From assembly GCF_012927085.1 (NCBI RefSeq), contig NZ_JABBFX010000001.1, forward strand, positions 3,720,001 to 3,784,000: DNA of 64,000 nt, read 5' to 3'. Position numbers and translations under genes: made by a program. This document shows, in pieces, positions 32,021 through 40,447 of this stretch; the first letter of the stretch is position 1, and each line of letters starts with the position of its first letter. The notes beneath the pieces were generated by a model. It was not told the DNA's origin and did not search any database. It saw only the letters and a list, made by a program, of their open reading frames with translations. The DNA is from Ramlibacter agri. Lineage in GTDB: Bacteria > Pseudomonadota > Gammaproteobacteria > Burkholderiales > Burkholderiaceae_C.

Positions 32021-34056
32021 CAGCGGCTCCTCATTTCCAGGACCAGGTTGCCATGCGCGTCCACGCGGGCGGCGGTGCCGGCGTCGACGACGACCGTGGA
32101 GTCGCGCTGCTCGATGATGGCGGGGCCGAACACCTCGGCGCCGACGCCCAGGTCGTCGCGCTGGTGCACTTCGGCCGTGCGCCATTCGCCCTCCACGTAC
32201 AGGGGCCGCGTGGCCGGCGGGGCCTGGATGCCGCGCCCCCGCTGCTTGAACCAGCCCGCGATGTTCAGGCGGGGCCGCACGCCCAGCACCATCACGCGCA
32301 GCGCGGTCAGGCGGATGCCGATCCGCGGCAGGATCTGCCGGTATTCGAGCTGGTAGGCCTGCTCGAAAGCCTGCCGCACCGATTCGCGCGACAGCGCCGC
32401 CGGCAGGTTGACGCGGATGTCGTGCCGCTGTCCTTCGTAGCCCATGTCGGCGGCGAGCAAGACATCGACGCGATCTACCGGCACGCCTTCGCCCTGGATC
32501 AGCCGCGCGCCTTCCTGCACCATTTCGTCGACGGTCTTCGCGAAGGCCGGGAAGTCCAGCGTGTCGAGGTCGCGCATCACGGTGCGCGCGATGTCCTGCC
32601 GCACGTCCGCTGCGGCGCTGCCCAGCGCGCACAGCACGCCCGGGTAGTAGGGGATGACGCAGCGGCCGATGCCGACGTCCTTCATCAGCGCCGCCGCGTG
32701 CATCGGCCCGGCGCCGCCATAGGCGACCAGCGCGAACTCGCGCGGGTCGTAGCCGCGCTCGATGGAGACCGCGCGGATGCGCCCGGCCATGCCGTGGTTG
32801 GCCAGGCGCACGATGGCGCGCGCCGCTTCTTCGACCGCCAGGCCCAGCGGTTCGGCCACGCGCGAGCGGATCGCGCTTTCAGCTGCCTGGCGATCCAGCT
32901 TCATGCCGCCCTGGCCGCCGAAGGCGAACGATTCGCCGATGTGGCCGATGACGAGGTTCGCATCGGTCACGGTCGGCTGCACGCCGCCGCGGCCGTAGGC
33001 GGCGGGGCCGGGCATGGCGCCCGCCGACTCGGGGCCCACCTGCAGGATGCCGCCGCGGTCGACGCGCGCGATGCTGCCGCCGCCGGCGCCTATCGTGTGG
33101 ATGTCGATCATCGCCGCGCGCAGCGGCATGCGGAAGCCCAGCTCCGTCTGGTCCGACGTGCGTGGCCGGCCCTTCGGGATCAGGCAGACGTCGAAGCTCG
33201 TGCCGCCCATGTCGGCGGAGATCACGTTCTCGAAACCGGCAACTTCGGCGACGTAGCTCGCGGCCATGACGCCCGCGGCCGGGCCGGACAGGGCGAGGTT
33301 GGCCGGCCGCTGGCGCGCCGTGGCGCTGGACATCACGCCGCCGCTGGATTGCACGAACAGCACGTCCTGGCGGTAGCCGGCTGCCGACAGGCGCTGCCGC
33401 AGTGCATCGACATAGCGGCTCACCAGCGGCTGCAGGTAGGTGTGGATGGCGGCGGTGCTGAAGCGCTCCAGCTCGTAGATCTGCGGCAGCAGGTCCGACG
33501 ACAGGTTGACGATGCAGTCCGGCTCGGCTTCCCGCAGCAGGTCCCGCGCGCGCCGTTCGTGCGCCGGGTTGGCATAGGAATGCAGGAAGCAGACGACGAT
33601 CGCCTCTGCGCCGCGGGCCCGCAGCACCCGTGCCGCTTGCAGCACCGCAGCTTCGTCGAGCGGTTCGATGACCGCGCCATCCGGGCCCATGCGCTCCAGC
33701 ACCTCCAGCCGCAGCCAGCGCGGGATCAGCGGATCCTGCAGGCCCGTCATGCCGTACAGGTGCGGCCGGTCGCGCCGCCCGAGTTCCAGCACGTCGCGGA
33801 AGCCGCGCGTGGTGATCATCCCGCAGGCCGCGCCCTTGCGCTCGATCAGCGCGTTGGTGGCGATGGTGGTGCCGTGGATGAAGAGGTTGATGTCGGCCGC
33901 CTGCACGTCGATCGCCGCCATCGCGTTGAACAGGCCGGTGGCCTGGTCGCCCGGCGTGGTGGAGGCCTTGCTGATGCGGACTTCGCCGGTGGCCTCGTCC
34001 AGCAGGAAGAGGTCGGTGAAGGTGCCGCCTACGTCGATGCCCAGTAGCTTGCTCAT
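32020..34056 (-). CDS. hyuA: Hydantoinase A/oxoprolinase family subunit
   Basis: 678 aa. N-terminal actin/ASKHA-like ATPase: MSKLLGIDVGGTFTDLFLLDEATG, HGTTIATNALIERKG, GMITTRGFRDVLELGRRDRPHLYG; middle SADMGGTSFDVCLI and GAGGGSIARVD (metal/ATP site); C-terminal HyuA_C region with YEGQRHDIRVNLP. It activates the substrate with ATP for the HyuB half. No separate third (gamma) subunit as in acetone carboxylase is seen here. 10 bp after livF in one transcription unit. Confidence 0.93.
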   Translation of the reverse strand: MSKLLGIDVGGTFTDLFLLDEATGEVRISKASTTPGDQATGLFNAMAAIDVQAADINLFIHGTTIATNALIERKGAACGMITTRGFRDVLELGRRDRPHLYGMTGLQDPLIPRWLRLEVLERMGPDGAVIEPLDEAAVLQAARVLRARGAEAIVVCFLHSYANPAHERRARDLLREAEPDCIVNLSSDLLPQIYELERFSTAAIHTYLQPLVSRYVDALRQRLSAAGYRQDVLFVQSSGGVMSSATARQRPANLALSGPAAGVMAASYVAEVAGFENVISADMGGTSFDVCLIPKGRPRTSDQTELGFRMPLRAAMIDIHTIGAGGGSIARVDRGGILQVGPESAGAMPGPAAYGRGGVQPTVTDANLVIGHIGESFAFGGQGGMKLDRQAAESAIRSRVAEPLGLAVEEAARAIVRLANHGMAGRIRAVSIERGYDPREFALVAYGGAGPMHAAALMKDVGIGRCVIPYYPGVLCALGSAAADVRQDIARTVMRDLDTLDFPAFAKTVDEMVQEGARLIQGEGVPVDRVDVLLAADMGYEGQRHDIRVNLPAALSRESVRQAFEQAYQLEYRQILPRIGIRLTALRVMVLGVRPRLNIAGWFKQRGRGIQAPPATRPLYVEGEWRTAEVHQRDDLGVGAEVFGPAIIEQRDSTVVVDAGTAARVDAHGNLVLEMRSR

Positions 34057-34066
34057 GCCTTGTCCA

Positions 34067-34804
34067 TCAGAAGCTCGAAAGCAGGTAATTGGCCTCGTCG
34101 ACGCGCATGCCTTGCGAGTCGAGCTCGCTGTGCACGCGGCCGCGGGCGAGGAACAGCACGCGCGAGGTCATGCGGGCCAGGCGCTTGAGGCTCTCGTCGA
34201 CGACGATCATCGTGAGGCCGGTCTGCTCGCGCAGCCGCACCAGCGCGGAGGAAACCTCCGCGGCGATCGCGGGCGCGAGGCCGAGCGACATCTCGTCCAG
34301 CAGCAGCAGGCGCGGCCGCGCCATCAGGCCGCGGCCGATGGCGACCATCTGCTGCTCGCCGCCGCTGAGCGTCGCGGATTTCTGCTGCCGCCGCTCGCGC
34401 AGCTTGGGGAAGAGCGTGTAGACGCGCTCCAGGTCCTCGTCGTAGCGATGCGCGCCCAGCAGGTAGGCACCGAAGCGCAGGTTCTCTTCGACGCTGAGGT
34501 CGCCGAACAGGTGCCGCCCTTCCGGCACCAGCACGATGCCGTGGCGCACGGCCCAGCGCGGTCCGCGCGCCACGCGGGCGCTGCCATCGAAGATCGGCTC
34601 CTCGCCGAAGGCCACGCGGCCGGCGGCCGGCCGCACGACGCCGGCCAACGCCTTCAGCAGCGAGCTCTTGCCGGCGCCGTTGGGGCCGGCCACGCCCAGC
34701 ACTTCGCCCTCGGCCAGCGCGAAGGCCACGTCGTCGAGCGCGGTGAGCCCGCCGTAGGACACGGCCAGTTGCTGGACTCGAAGCACGGGTTGGTTCGCAG
34801 CCAT
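34067..34804 (-). CDS. livF: Branched-chain-type ABC transporter ATPase (LivF)
   Basis: 245 aa. Walker A GPNGAGKSS, signature LSGGEQQMVAIGRGLMARPRLLLLDEMSLGLAP, family-specific GRHLFGDLSVEENLRFGAYL. It energises a HAAT-type importer. HAAT systems carry branched amino acids but also many aromatic or short carboxylic acids, which suits the surrounding catabolic genes. 4 bp after livG. Confidence 0.92.
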   Translation of the reverse strand: MAANQPVLRVQQLAVSYGGLTALDDVAFALAEGEVLGVAGPNGAGKSSLLKALAGVVRPAAGRVAFGEEPIFDGSARVARGPRWAVRHGIVLVPEGRHLFGDLSVEENLRFGAYLLGAHRYDEDLERVYTLFPKLRERRQQKSATLSGGEQQMVAIGRGLMARPRLLLLDEMSLGLAPAIAAEVSSALVRLREQTGLTMIVVDESLKRLARMTSRVLFLARGRVHSELDSQGMRVDEANYLLSSF

Positions 34805-34808
34805 GCCT

Positions 34809-35573
34809 TCAGTCCTTTCCGAGGTAGGCCTGCACGACGACCGGATCCTGCTGCACCTGTTCGGGTGTGCCTTCGGCGATGGCGGACCCGCGATCGAGGC
34901 ACAGCACGCGGTTGGCGAGCCCGCGCACGAAGCCCATGTGGTGGGCGACGATCAGCATGGACATGTGCGAGCGCAGGTCGGCGAGCACGGCGCCGAGGTG
35001 CTGCACTTCGCTGTCGTTCAGGCCGGCGGTGGGTTCGTCGACCAGGATCAGCGTCGGCTCGCTCGCCAGCGCCCGCGCCAGGTCCACCAGCTTCTTCTTG
35101 CCGAAAGGCAGGGCGCCGGCCAGCGTACCGGCCAGCCCCGCCAGCGAGAACAGCGACAACATGTCCATGGCCTTGCGCTCGGCCGCTCGAGCATCCCGGC
35201 GGCTGGCGGGCAGGCGCAGGCATTCGCCCGCGAGCGAGAGGCGGGAGCGCATCGAGTGCGTGCCGAGCATCACGTTCTCCAGCACCGTCAGTTCGTCCAG
35301 CAGCTTGGCGTGCTGGAAGGTGCGCGCCACGCCGATGCCGCGCAGGCCGCGCAAGCCGGCGCTGCCGAGGCTGCCGCCGCTGAACTTGACCCCGCCGCTG
35401 GCAGGTGTGACCAGCCCGCAGATCGCGTTGAGCAGCGTCGTCTTGCCGGCGCCGTTGGGGCCGATCAGCGCGACCACTTCCCGCCGGCCCACCGCCAGCC
35501 GGACGCGGTCGAGCGCCAGCAGGCCGGAGAAGCGCACCGAAACGTCCTGCACCTGCAGCATGCCGGCGTTCAT
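34809..35573 (-). CDS. livG: Branched-chain-type ABC transporter ATPase (LivG)
   Basis: 254 aa. Walker A GPNGAGKTT, LivG-specific GVARTFQHAKLLDELTVLENVMLG, and an altered signature FGKKKLVDLARALASEPTLILVDEPTAGL (LPFGKK in place of LSGGQ-like LPYGxQ; the Lys-rich form is unusual). ATGA overlap with livM. Confidence 0.92.
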   Translation of the reverse strand: MNAGMLQVQDVSVRFSGLLALDRVRLAVGRREVVALIGPNGAGKTTLLNAICGLVTPASGGVKFSGGSLGSAGLRGLRGIGVARTFQHAKLLDELTVLENVMLGTHSMRSRLSLAGECLRLPASRRDARAAERKAMDMLSLFSLAGLAGTLAGALPFGKKKLVDLARALASEPTLILVDEPTAGLNDSEVQHLGAVLADLRSHMSMLIVAHHMGFVRGLANRVLCLDRGSAIAEGTPEQVQQDPVVVQAYLGKD

Positions 35574-36583
35574 GGCGTCCGCTCCTCGTGCTTGGCCGCG
35601 GGGCGCGGCAGCCGGCGCGCGAGCGCGCGCCATCCCGATTGCAGCCACGCGAGCAGGCCGTCGGGCGCCAGCACCAGCACCGCGAGCAGCACCACGCCGA
35701 CCAGCACCTGGCGGTCGTCGGCGCGCATCTTCACCAGGTAAGGCAGGGTGTCCAGGATCAGCGTGCCCACCAGCGGGCCGAGCAGAAAACGTGAACCGCC
35801 GACCAGCGCCATCGCGAGCAGGCTCACCGTCAAGCCCGGGCCGAACTGTCCCGGCGACGCGAAGTTGGTGAACTGCGCGACCAGCGCGCCACCCAGCGTG
35901 GCAAAGGCCGTGGCCAGGGCCAGCAGTGCCGTCTTGCAGCCGGACACGTGGACGCCGCAGGAGGCCGCGAGCATCTCGTCCCGCTTGATCGACAGCAGCG
36001 CGCGTCCGAAGGAAGAGCGTTGCGCCAGCAGCGCGAGCAGCAGGCACAGCACCAGCGCGATCGCGCCCAGGTAGTACATGGGCAGGCCCTGGCTGACGTC
36101 GGCGGCGAACAGCGTGCCCACGGGGGCCGTGCGTCCCGCTTCGCCGCCGGTGAGGCGCTTCAGCAGTCCGCCGGTCCCCAGGTCCATCAGCAGGAAGGCG
36201 AAGGCGAAGCCGACCACCGCCAGCGGGAACTGCGTGAGGCGGCTGGCTAGCAGGCCGAAGGCGGCGCCGCAGGCCAGCCCGAGCAGCAGGCACAGCGGCA
36301 GCACCGCGATGAAGGGCACCTTGGCCTCCAGCAGGAGGATGCTCGCGAAGGCGCCGATCGCCATGAAGCCGGACTGGCCGAGCGCCAGGATGCCCAGGCT
36401 GGAATAGGCGATGCCGGTGCCCAGCGCGGCGATTGCGTAGGCGAAGGTCACGGCCAGCGCGTAGACCTGGTACTCGGACAGCAGCAGCGGCGCGAGCAGC
36501 ACGAGCGCCGCGCAGCCGGCCAGCGATTCGAAGCCGCCACAGGCGAGCGGCAGCGGAGGAGACTGCGGCATGGAACTGCGCAT
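35570..36583 (-). CDS. livM: Branched-chain-type ABC transporter permease (LivM)
   Basis: 337 aa, about ten hydrophobic segments. LivM-type motif SLGILALGQSGFMAIGAFASILL and ALLSIKRDEMLAASCGVHVSGCKTALLALATAFATLGGALVAQ (ATPase-contact loop). Start at ATG 36583 or 36571 (MPQS). The basic C-terminus ends AAKHEERTP. Confidence 0.9.
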   Translation of the reverse strand: MRSSMPQSPPLPLACGGFESLAGCAALVLLAPLLLSEYQVYALAVTFAYAIAALGTGIAYSSLGILALGQSGFMAIGAFASILLLEAKVPFIAVLPLCLLLGLACGAAFGLLASRLTQFPLAVVGFAFAFLLMDLGTGGLLKRLTGGEAGRTAPVGTLFAADVSQGLPMYYLGAIALVLCLLLALLAQRSSFGRALLSIKRDEMLAASCGVHVSGCKTALLALATAFATLGGALVAQFTNFASPGQFGPGLTVSLLAMALVGGSRFLLGPLVGTLILDTLPYLVKMRADDRQVLVGVVLLAVLVLAPDGLLAWLQSGWRALARRLPRPAAKHEERTP

Positions 36584-36594
36584 GGAGGCGGGCC

Positions 36595-37458
36595 TCAGGT
36601 GCTGAGCGCCAGGCGCTCGCGGCGCAGGAGCAGGCCCGCGACGAGGATCAGGAAGGCGATCAGGCTGGTCAGCTCCGGCTGGTTCAGGTAGACGGAGGAC
36701 GCGGACTGGACGACGCCGAGCAGCACGCCGCCCGCCAGCGCGCCGGCCATGCTGTACAGGCCGCCGAGCATGGCCGCGGCAAACGCGGACAGCAGGAAGG
36801 GCGCCATCATGGTCGGGGCCAGGAAGGTGAGCATCGCGAACAGGATGCCGACCACGCCCGACACCACCGCGGCGGCGGCCCAGGCGGTGATCTCGATGGC
36901 GGCCACGTTGACGCCCAGCTCGAAGGCGGCGACGCGGTTGGCCCGGACGGCGCGGATCATCAGGCCGATGCGCGTGCGCTGCAGGATGAAGCTCACGAGC
37001 AGGGCCAGCGCGATCGTGAACACGAGCGTGGCCAATTGCAGCCAGGTGATGTTGAAGCCGGACACCGCCACGCCGGAATCGGGCAGCAGCTTCGGGAAGG
37101 TGTAGGGCGCATTGGTGCCCCAGGTGCGCTGCGCCAGGGCGATGAACAGCACCAGCAGCCCCAGGCTGCGCAGCGACAGCCCCACCGGATCGGCCCGCCC
37201 GGGCCGGATCACGACGAAGTAGAGCAGCACCCCGAGCGCCGCCGAAATCGGCACGCTCGCCAGCACCGCCAGGCCGACCGGCCACTTGCCGGAGGTGATG
37301 AGCGCCCAGGAGACGAAGGCCACGAGCATGCCGACGTCGCCCTGCGCGAAGTTGAAGACGCCCGTGGTCTGCAGCAGCAGGATCAGGGCCATGGCCAGCA
37401 GGCCGTACATCATTCCGACGACGACGCCGTTGACCAGCGTGGCCCCGAGCATCTGCAT
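36595..37458 (-). CDS. livH: Branched-chain-type ABC transporter permease (LivH)
   Basis: 287 aa. LivH pattern: VNGVVVGMMYGLLAMALILLLQTTGVFNFAQGDVGML, IRAVRANRVAAFELGVNV (coupling loop) and MLGGLYSMAGALAGGVLLG. Seven to eight membrane helices. Begins 6 bp after the binding-protein gene. Confidence 0.92.
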   Translation of the reverse strand: MQMLGATLVNGVVVGMMYGLLAMALILLLQTTGVFNFAQGDVGMLVAFVSWALITSGKWPVGLAVLASVPISAALGVLLYFVVIRPGRADPVGLSLRSLGLLVLFIALAQRTWGTNAPYTFPKLLPDSGVAVSGFNITWLQLATLVFTIALALLVSFILQRTRIGLMIRAVRANRVAAFELGVNVAAIEITAWAAAAVVSGVVGILFAMLTFLAPTMMAPFLLSAFAAAMLGGLYSMAGALAGGVLLGVVQSASSVYLNQPELTSLIAFLILVAGLLLRRERLALST

Positions 37459-37464
37459 GGCTGG

Positions 37465-38655
37465 CTACTTCGCTTCGATGATTTCGGTGCCGACCGACAC
37501 GAACTTTCCGCCTTCGACGGTGGCGACGCCCATGCCGTGCGCCAGCAGGTGGTCGGGCGAGGACTTGAACACGCCGGTGTAGGGCAGCTTGAACGGGCCG
37601 AAGCTCGTCGACAGCATCTTGTTCAGGTTGGCGCGCGTCGGCTGCGGGCCGAGCTTCTGCAGCGTTTCGACGATCATCTCGCCGGCGGCGCAGCCCTCGA
37701 TGCCATAGACGCCGATCTTCTCGTCGGGCCACAGGTCCTGGCAGACCTTGGCCTCGGGCGCCGTCTGGATCAGCGTCGCGGGGACGGAGGCGTACACCAG
37801 GCCGTCGGGCACCGAGCCGGCGGCGTCCAGGAAAGCCTGGTCGGCCAGCGTCGCCGTGCCGAGGATGGACTTCTTCACCGCGAAGCCCTGGCGCTTCATC
37901 TCGGCGTACAGCCGCCCCTGGTCGGGCGCGGTGGTGAGGACCATCAGGTAATCGGGCGCCAGCTCCTTCAGCCGGATCACGACCGAGCCCCATTCCTTCT
38001 GGCTGTACTCGGTGTTGATCACGCCGGCGACCTCGCCGCCCAGTTCCTTCACCTTCTTCGCCGCGGCGTCGGTCGGCGGATCCCAGACCGGGGCATTGGC
38101 GCGGATGATGACCACCTTGCCGGGCCCCTTCTTCTTCATGCCCCATTCCACGATCGCGCTCGATTGCTGGTGGTACAGCGGCAGGAAGGCATAGACGCCA
38201 TCCTTCGGCGGCGTGATGAGGTCGTTGAACAGCGCCAGCGGGAACACCAGCGGCACCTTCTGCGATTCGAGCAGCCGCATGATGCCCGGCGTCGTCGTGG
38301 TGCCGACCGAGGTCATGATGAAGACCTTCTCCTCCCGCACCAGGGCCTGCGCATTGTCGATGGCGCGCTTGCCGTCGGCGCCGTCGTCCATGACGGTGAA
38401 CTGGATCTTGCGGCCGTGGATGCCGCCGGCCGCGTTCGTCTTGTCGAAGACGCGCTTCATGAAGCCGGTGAACTGGCGCCCGGCCATCGGGTAGGCGCCG
38501 GTGATGCCGCCGGTGGCGCCGATCTTGATGGCGTCCTTGCTGACGCCCACGTCGGATGCGCCGGCATCCTGCGCGAGCGCGGCGGGTGCTGCCAGGGCAG
38601 CGCAGAGGATCGCGACGATGCCGGGCCAGGCGCGGAGCGGGTTTGGCAATTCCAT
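37465..38655 (-). CDS. Branched-chain-type ABC transporter solute-binding protein
   Basis: 396 aa. Signal peptide to about residue 28 (APAALAQ), then Peripla_BP_6 features: DAIKIGATGGITGAYPMAGRQFTGFMKRVFDKTNAAGGIHGRKI, SVGTTTTPGIMRLLESQKVPLVFPLALFNDL. It captures the transported compound in the periplasm for LivHMGF. Co-location with an acyl-CoA ligase and hydrolase suggests an organic acid or ester-derived ligand (inference). Confidence 0.92.
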   Translation of the reverse strand: MELPNPLRAWPGIVAILCAALAAPAALAQDAGASDVGVSKDAIKIGATGGITGAYPMAGRQFTGFMKRVFDKTNAAGGIHGRKIQFTVMDDGADGKRAIDNAQALVREEKVFIMTSVGTTTTPGIMRLLESQKVPLVFPLALFNDLITPPKDGVYAFLPLYHQQSSAIVEWGMKKKGPGKVVIIRANAPVWDPPTDAAAKKVKELGGEVAGVINTEYSQKEWGSVVIRLKELAPDYLMVLTTAPDQGRLYAEMKRQGFAVKKSILGTATLADQAFLDAAGSVPDGLVYASVPATLIQTAPEAKVCQDLWPDEKIGVYGIEGCAAGEMIVETLQKLGPQPTRANLNKMLSTSFGPFKLPYTGVFKSSPDHLLAHGMGVATVEGGKFVSVGTEIIEAK

Positions 38656-38683
38656 GGCTGCTTGTCTCCTTGTGGTTGTGGAA

Positions 38684-39487
38684 TCAATCCCGCCCGAGCT
38701 TGGCGAGAACCTGTTCCAGGGTGCGGTTGAAGACCTCGGGCTGCTCCCAGTGCGGGATGTGGCCCACGCCCTTCAGCTCCCACACGCCACTGGCGACGCC
38801 GCGCGCTTCCAGCTTGGCCGCGGTCTCGCGGCAGATCGCGGGCGTGGTGGACCAGTCGTCCTCGCCGATGATGTAGTACACGGGGACCCTGGCCTCGTGC
38901 AGGCGCGCGGCGAAGCCGAAGGAGGTGTAGGTGAGCAGGTCCGAATACTGCACGTAGGGCGAACAGCGCGAGCAGTCGAAGGCCATCTGCCGCCGGCGCT
39001 CCGTCGGCGTGGTCTTGCCCAGCACCGACAGGATCGAGGTCTCCATCCAGTCGCCGGGGTTGATCTCGGCGTCGGTCAGGATGTTGCCCCGGTAGTTGAC
39101 CCCGGCCGCGCCGGAGAAGGCCGCGCCGCCGTCGACGGCGACGACGCCGCGCACCTGGTCGGGATAGTTCAGCGAGGCCGTGATCGAGATCGCCGCGCCC
39201 ATCGAGTGGCCGACCAGGATCGGCCGGCGGATGTCCAGCGCGCGCATGAAGCCGGCAATGGCCGCCGCGTGTTCGTCGGTGGAGCGGGTCGGGCGGTTCT
39301 GCACCAGGTCCGACTTGCCGTGGCCCGGCAGGTCGATCGCGTAGACCTTGTAGTGCTGCGCGAAATGGCCGATGTTCTCGCGCCAGGACAAGGTGTCCTG
39401 GCTCGCGCCGTGCGTGAAGATCAGCGGCTGGCCGCTGCCTTCCTCCTCGTAGTACAGGCGGGAGCCTTGGAGCTTGGCGTAGGGCAT
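38684..39487 (-). CDS. Alpha/beta-hydrolase fold enzyme
   Basis: 267 aa. Nucleophile Ser95 in GHSMG (93-97), oxyanion HGASQ at about 26, acid in IIGEDDWST and catalytic His in GVGHIPHWEQPEVF; a cap region lies between. The proportions fit esterases, lactonases or C-C hydrolases (MhpC/BphD-like). No signal peptide, so cytoplasmic. In this cluster it may open an ester, lactone or thioester. 28 bp upstream of the binding-protein gene. Confidence 0.88.
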   Translation of the reverse strand: MPYAKLQGSRLYYEEEGSGQPLIFTHGASQDTLSWRENIGHFAQHYKVYAIDLPGHGKSDLVQNRPTRSTDEHAAAIAGFMRALDIRRPILVGHSMGAAISITASLNYPDQVRGVVAVDGGAAFSGAAGVNYRGNILTDAEINPGDWMETSILSVLGKTTPTERRRQMAFDCSRCSPYVQYSDLLTYTSFGFAARLHEARVPVYYIIGEDDWSTTPAICRETAAKLEARGVASGVWELKGVGHIPHWEQPEVFNRTLEQVLAKLGRD

Positions 39488-39491
39488 GGTG

Positions 39492-39869
39492 TCAGTCCTT
39501 CCTGCCGGAACCGGCGACGAGCTTCATGCCTTCGGCGATCCAGAACAGCGCCTTCCAGTTCTTCATGATCTCGGTGTTGCGGCCGCGGATGTCGAGTTCG
39601 CCGGCGCGGTACAGGCGCAGCAGCGTGATGTCGGCATGCAGCAGGCGGTCCCAGCAGGAGCGCGGCGCGCTCAGCACGTACTCGGCGCCTTGCATGCCTT
39701 CCTCCACGCCGGTCACCATGCCGTCGTCGAAGGCGACGGTGCAGGCCTGGCCATCCACGCGGAAGGCCACGCGGCCGCGGAACCAGCGGCAGTTGGCGCG
39801 GAAGTCGGCGTCCTTCTCCAGCGCCGCGGCATAGGCGCGAAACCAGGGCAGCTCGGGGAATGCGTTCAT
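39492..39869 (-). CDS. SCP2-like small protein
   Basis: 125 aa, no signal peptide. The pattern WFRGRVAFRVDGQACTVAFDDGMVTGVEEG, then SCWDRLL, then LLRLYRAGELDIRGRNTEIMKNWKALFWIAEGM resembles sterol-carrier-protein-2-like domains that bind fatty acyl or other lipophilic ligands. Homology is suggested only by this pattern. It lies 7 bp after the EthD gene and 4 bp before the hydrolase gene, so it is part of the operon; it may hold a hydrophobic substrate or CoA ester. Confidence 0.6.
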   Translation of the reverse strand: MNAFPELPWFRAYAAALEKDADFRANCRWFRGRVAFRVDGQACTVAFDDGMVTGVEEGMQGAEYVLSAPRSCWDRLLHADITLLRLYRAGELDIRGRNTEIMKNWKALFWIAEGMKLVAGSGRKD

Positions 39870-39876
39870 GGCGCGG

Positions 39877-40191
39877 CTACCTCTTGATGTCGGTGCTGTC
39901 GAAGTAGAAGCGCATGAACTCGCCGATGTAGCGCTTGGCGTCGGCGAAGGCGTAGCGCCACTCTTCCGACTCGAACGCGGCGCGGGCGGCGTCCATGGTG
40001 TCGAAGCCGAGTTCGGCCATGCGGTAGAAGCGGGTGTTGGCGCGCTCTTCCGGGACCACGCGGTTCACGGTGTAGCGGCGCAGCCCGGGGATCTTCTGCG
40101 CATCGCCGATGTGCTTGCCGACGTACCAGGACTCGAATTCGTCCTCGCTCATGCCGGCGGGCAGGGCCCAGAGGGAGACAACCTTGATCAT
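39877..40191 (-). CDS. EthD-like dimeric alpha-beta barrel protein
   Basis: 104 aa from ATG 40191 (the in-frame extension to 40263 runs into the operator repeats and is rejected). EthD pattern: MIKVVSLWALPAGMSEDEFESWYVGKHIGDAQKIPGLRRYTVNRV, FYRMAELGFDTMDAARAAFES. EthD-type barrels occur in ether/aromatic degradation clusters and form dimers; enzymatic activity is often unclear. It is the first gene leftward of the divergent control region. Confidence 0.8.
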   Translation of the reverse strand: MIKVVSLWALPAGMSEDEFESWYVGKHIGDAQKIPGLRRYTVNRVVPEERANTRFYRMAELGFDTMDAARAAFESEEWRYAFADAKRYIGEFMRFYFDSTDIKR

Positions 40192-40258
40192 CGGGACTCC
40201 TGGAGTGGCTTCAGACGAAACCACTCTATGTCCGGCCCTCCACACACGGGAATTGGCT

Positions 40259-40374
40259 TTCACATATGCGATGCGGCGCGCGCAGTTCGGGGGTTAACCC
40301 GGAAGCCAGCCCGGCCGCGCCTCGCAGTCGCGGGTTAACCCCCGAAAAGTCCCGGATCCCATCGCATATGTGAA
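40259..40374. promoter_or_regulatory. Nested inverted-repeat operator, probable IclR-type binding region
   Basis: Two perfect inverted repeats share one symmetry axis near 40316. The outer arms are TTCACATATGCGATG (40259-40273) and CATCGCATATGTGAA (40360-40374). The inner arms are TTCGGGGGTTAACCCG (40286-40301) and CGGGTTAACCCCCGAA (40331-40346). Each arm also contains its own small palindrome (CATATG; GGGTTAACCC). The region lies between the EthD operon and the IclR gene. No T-run follows, so it is not a terminator. A weak leftward -10 (TAGAGT, 40228-40223) is nearby. Confidence 0.8.
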
Positions 40375-40447
40375 CTGCCATTCCGCATGCGTGGAAGCGC
40401 GGCGGAGAATGGGTTCAGCCCGTTGCCGCGGGAGCCGAGGAAGCAAG

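Noticed and set aside
40192..40263. EthD start at 40263
   Set aside because: This extension would translate the promoter/operator DNA and add residues not seen in EthD proteins; ATG 40191 fits the family start.
40259..40374. Terminator or attachment site explanation for the long inverted repeats
   Set aside because: There is no T-run, no integrase or transposase nearby and no direct target duplication, and the location between divergent genes next to a regulator fits an operator.
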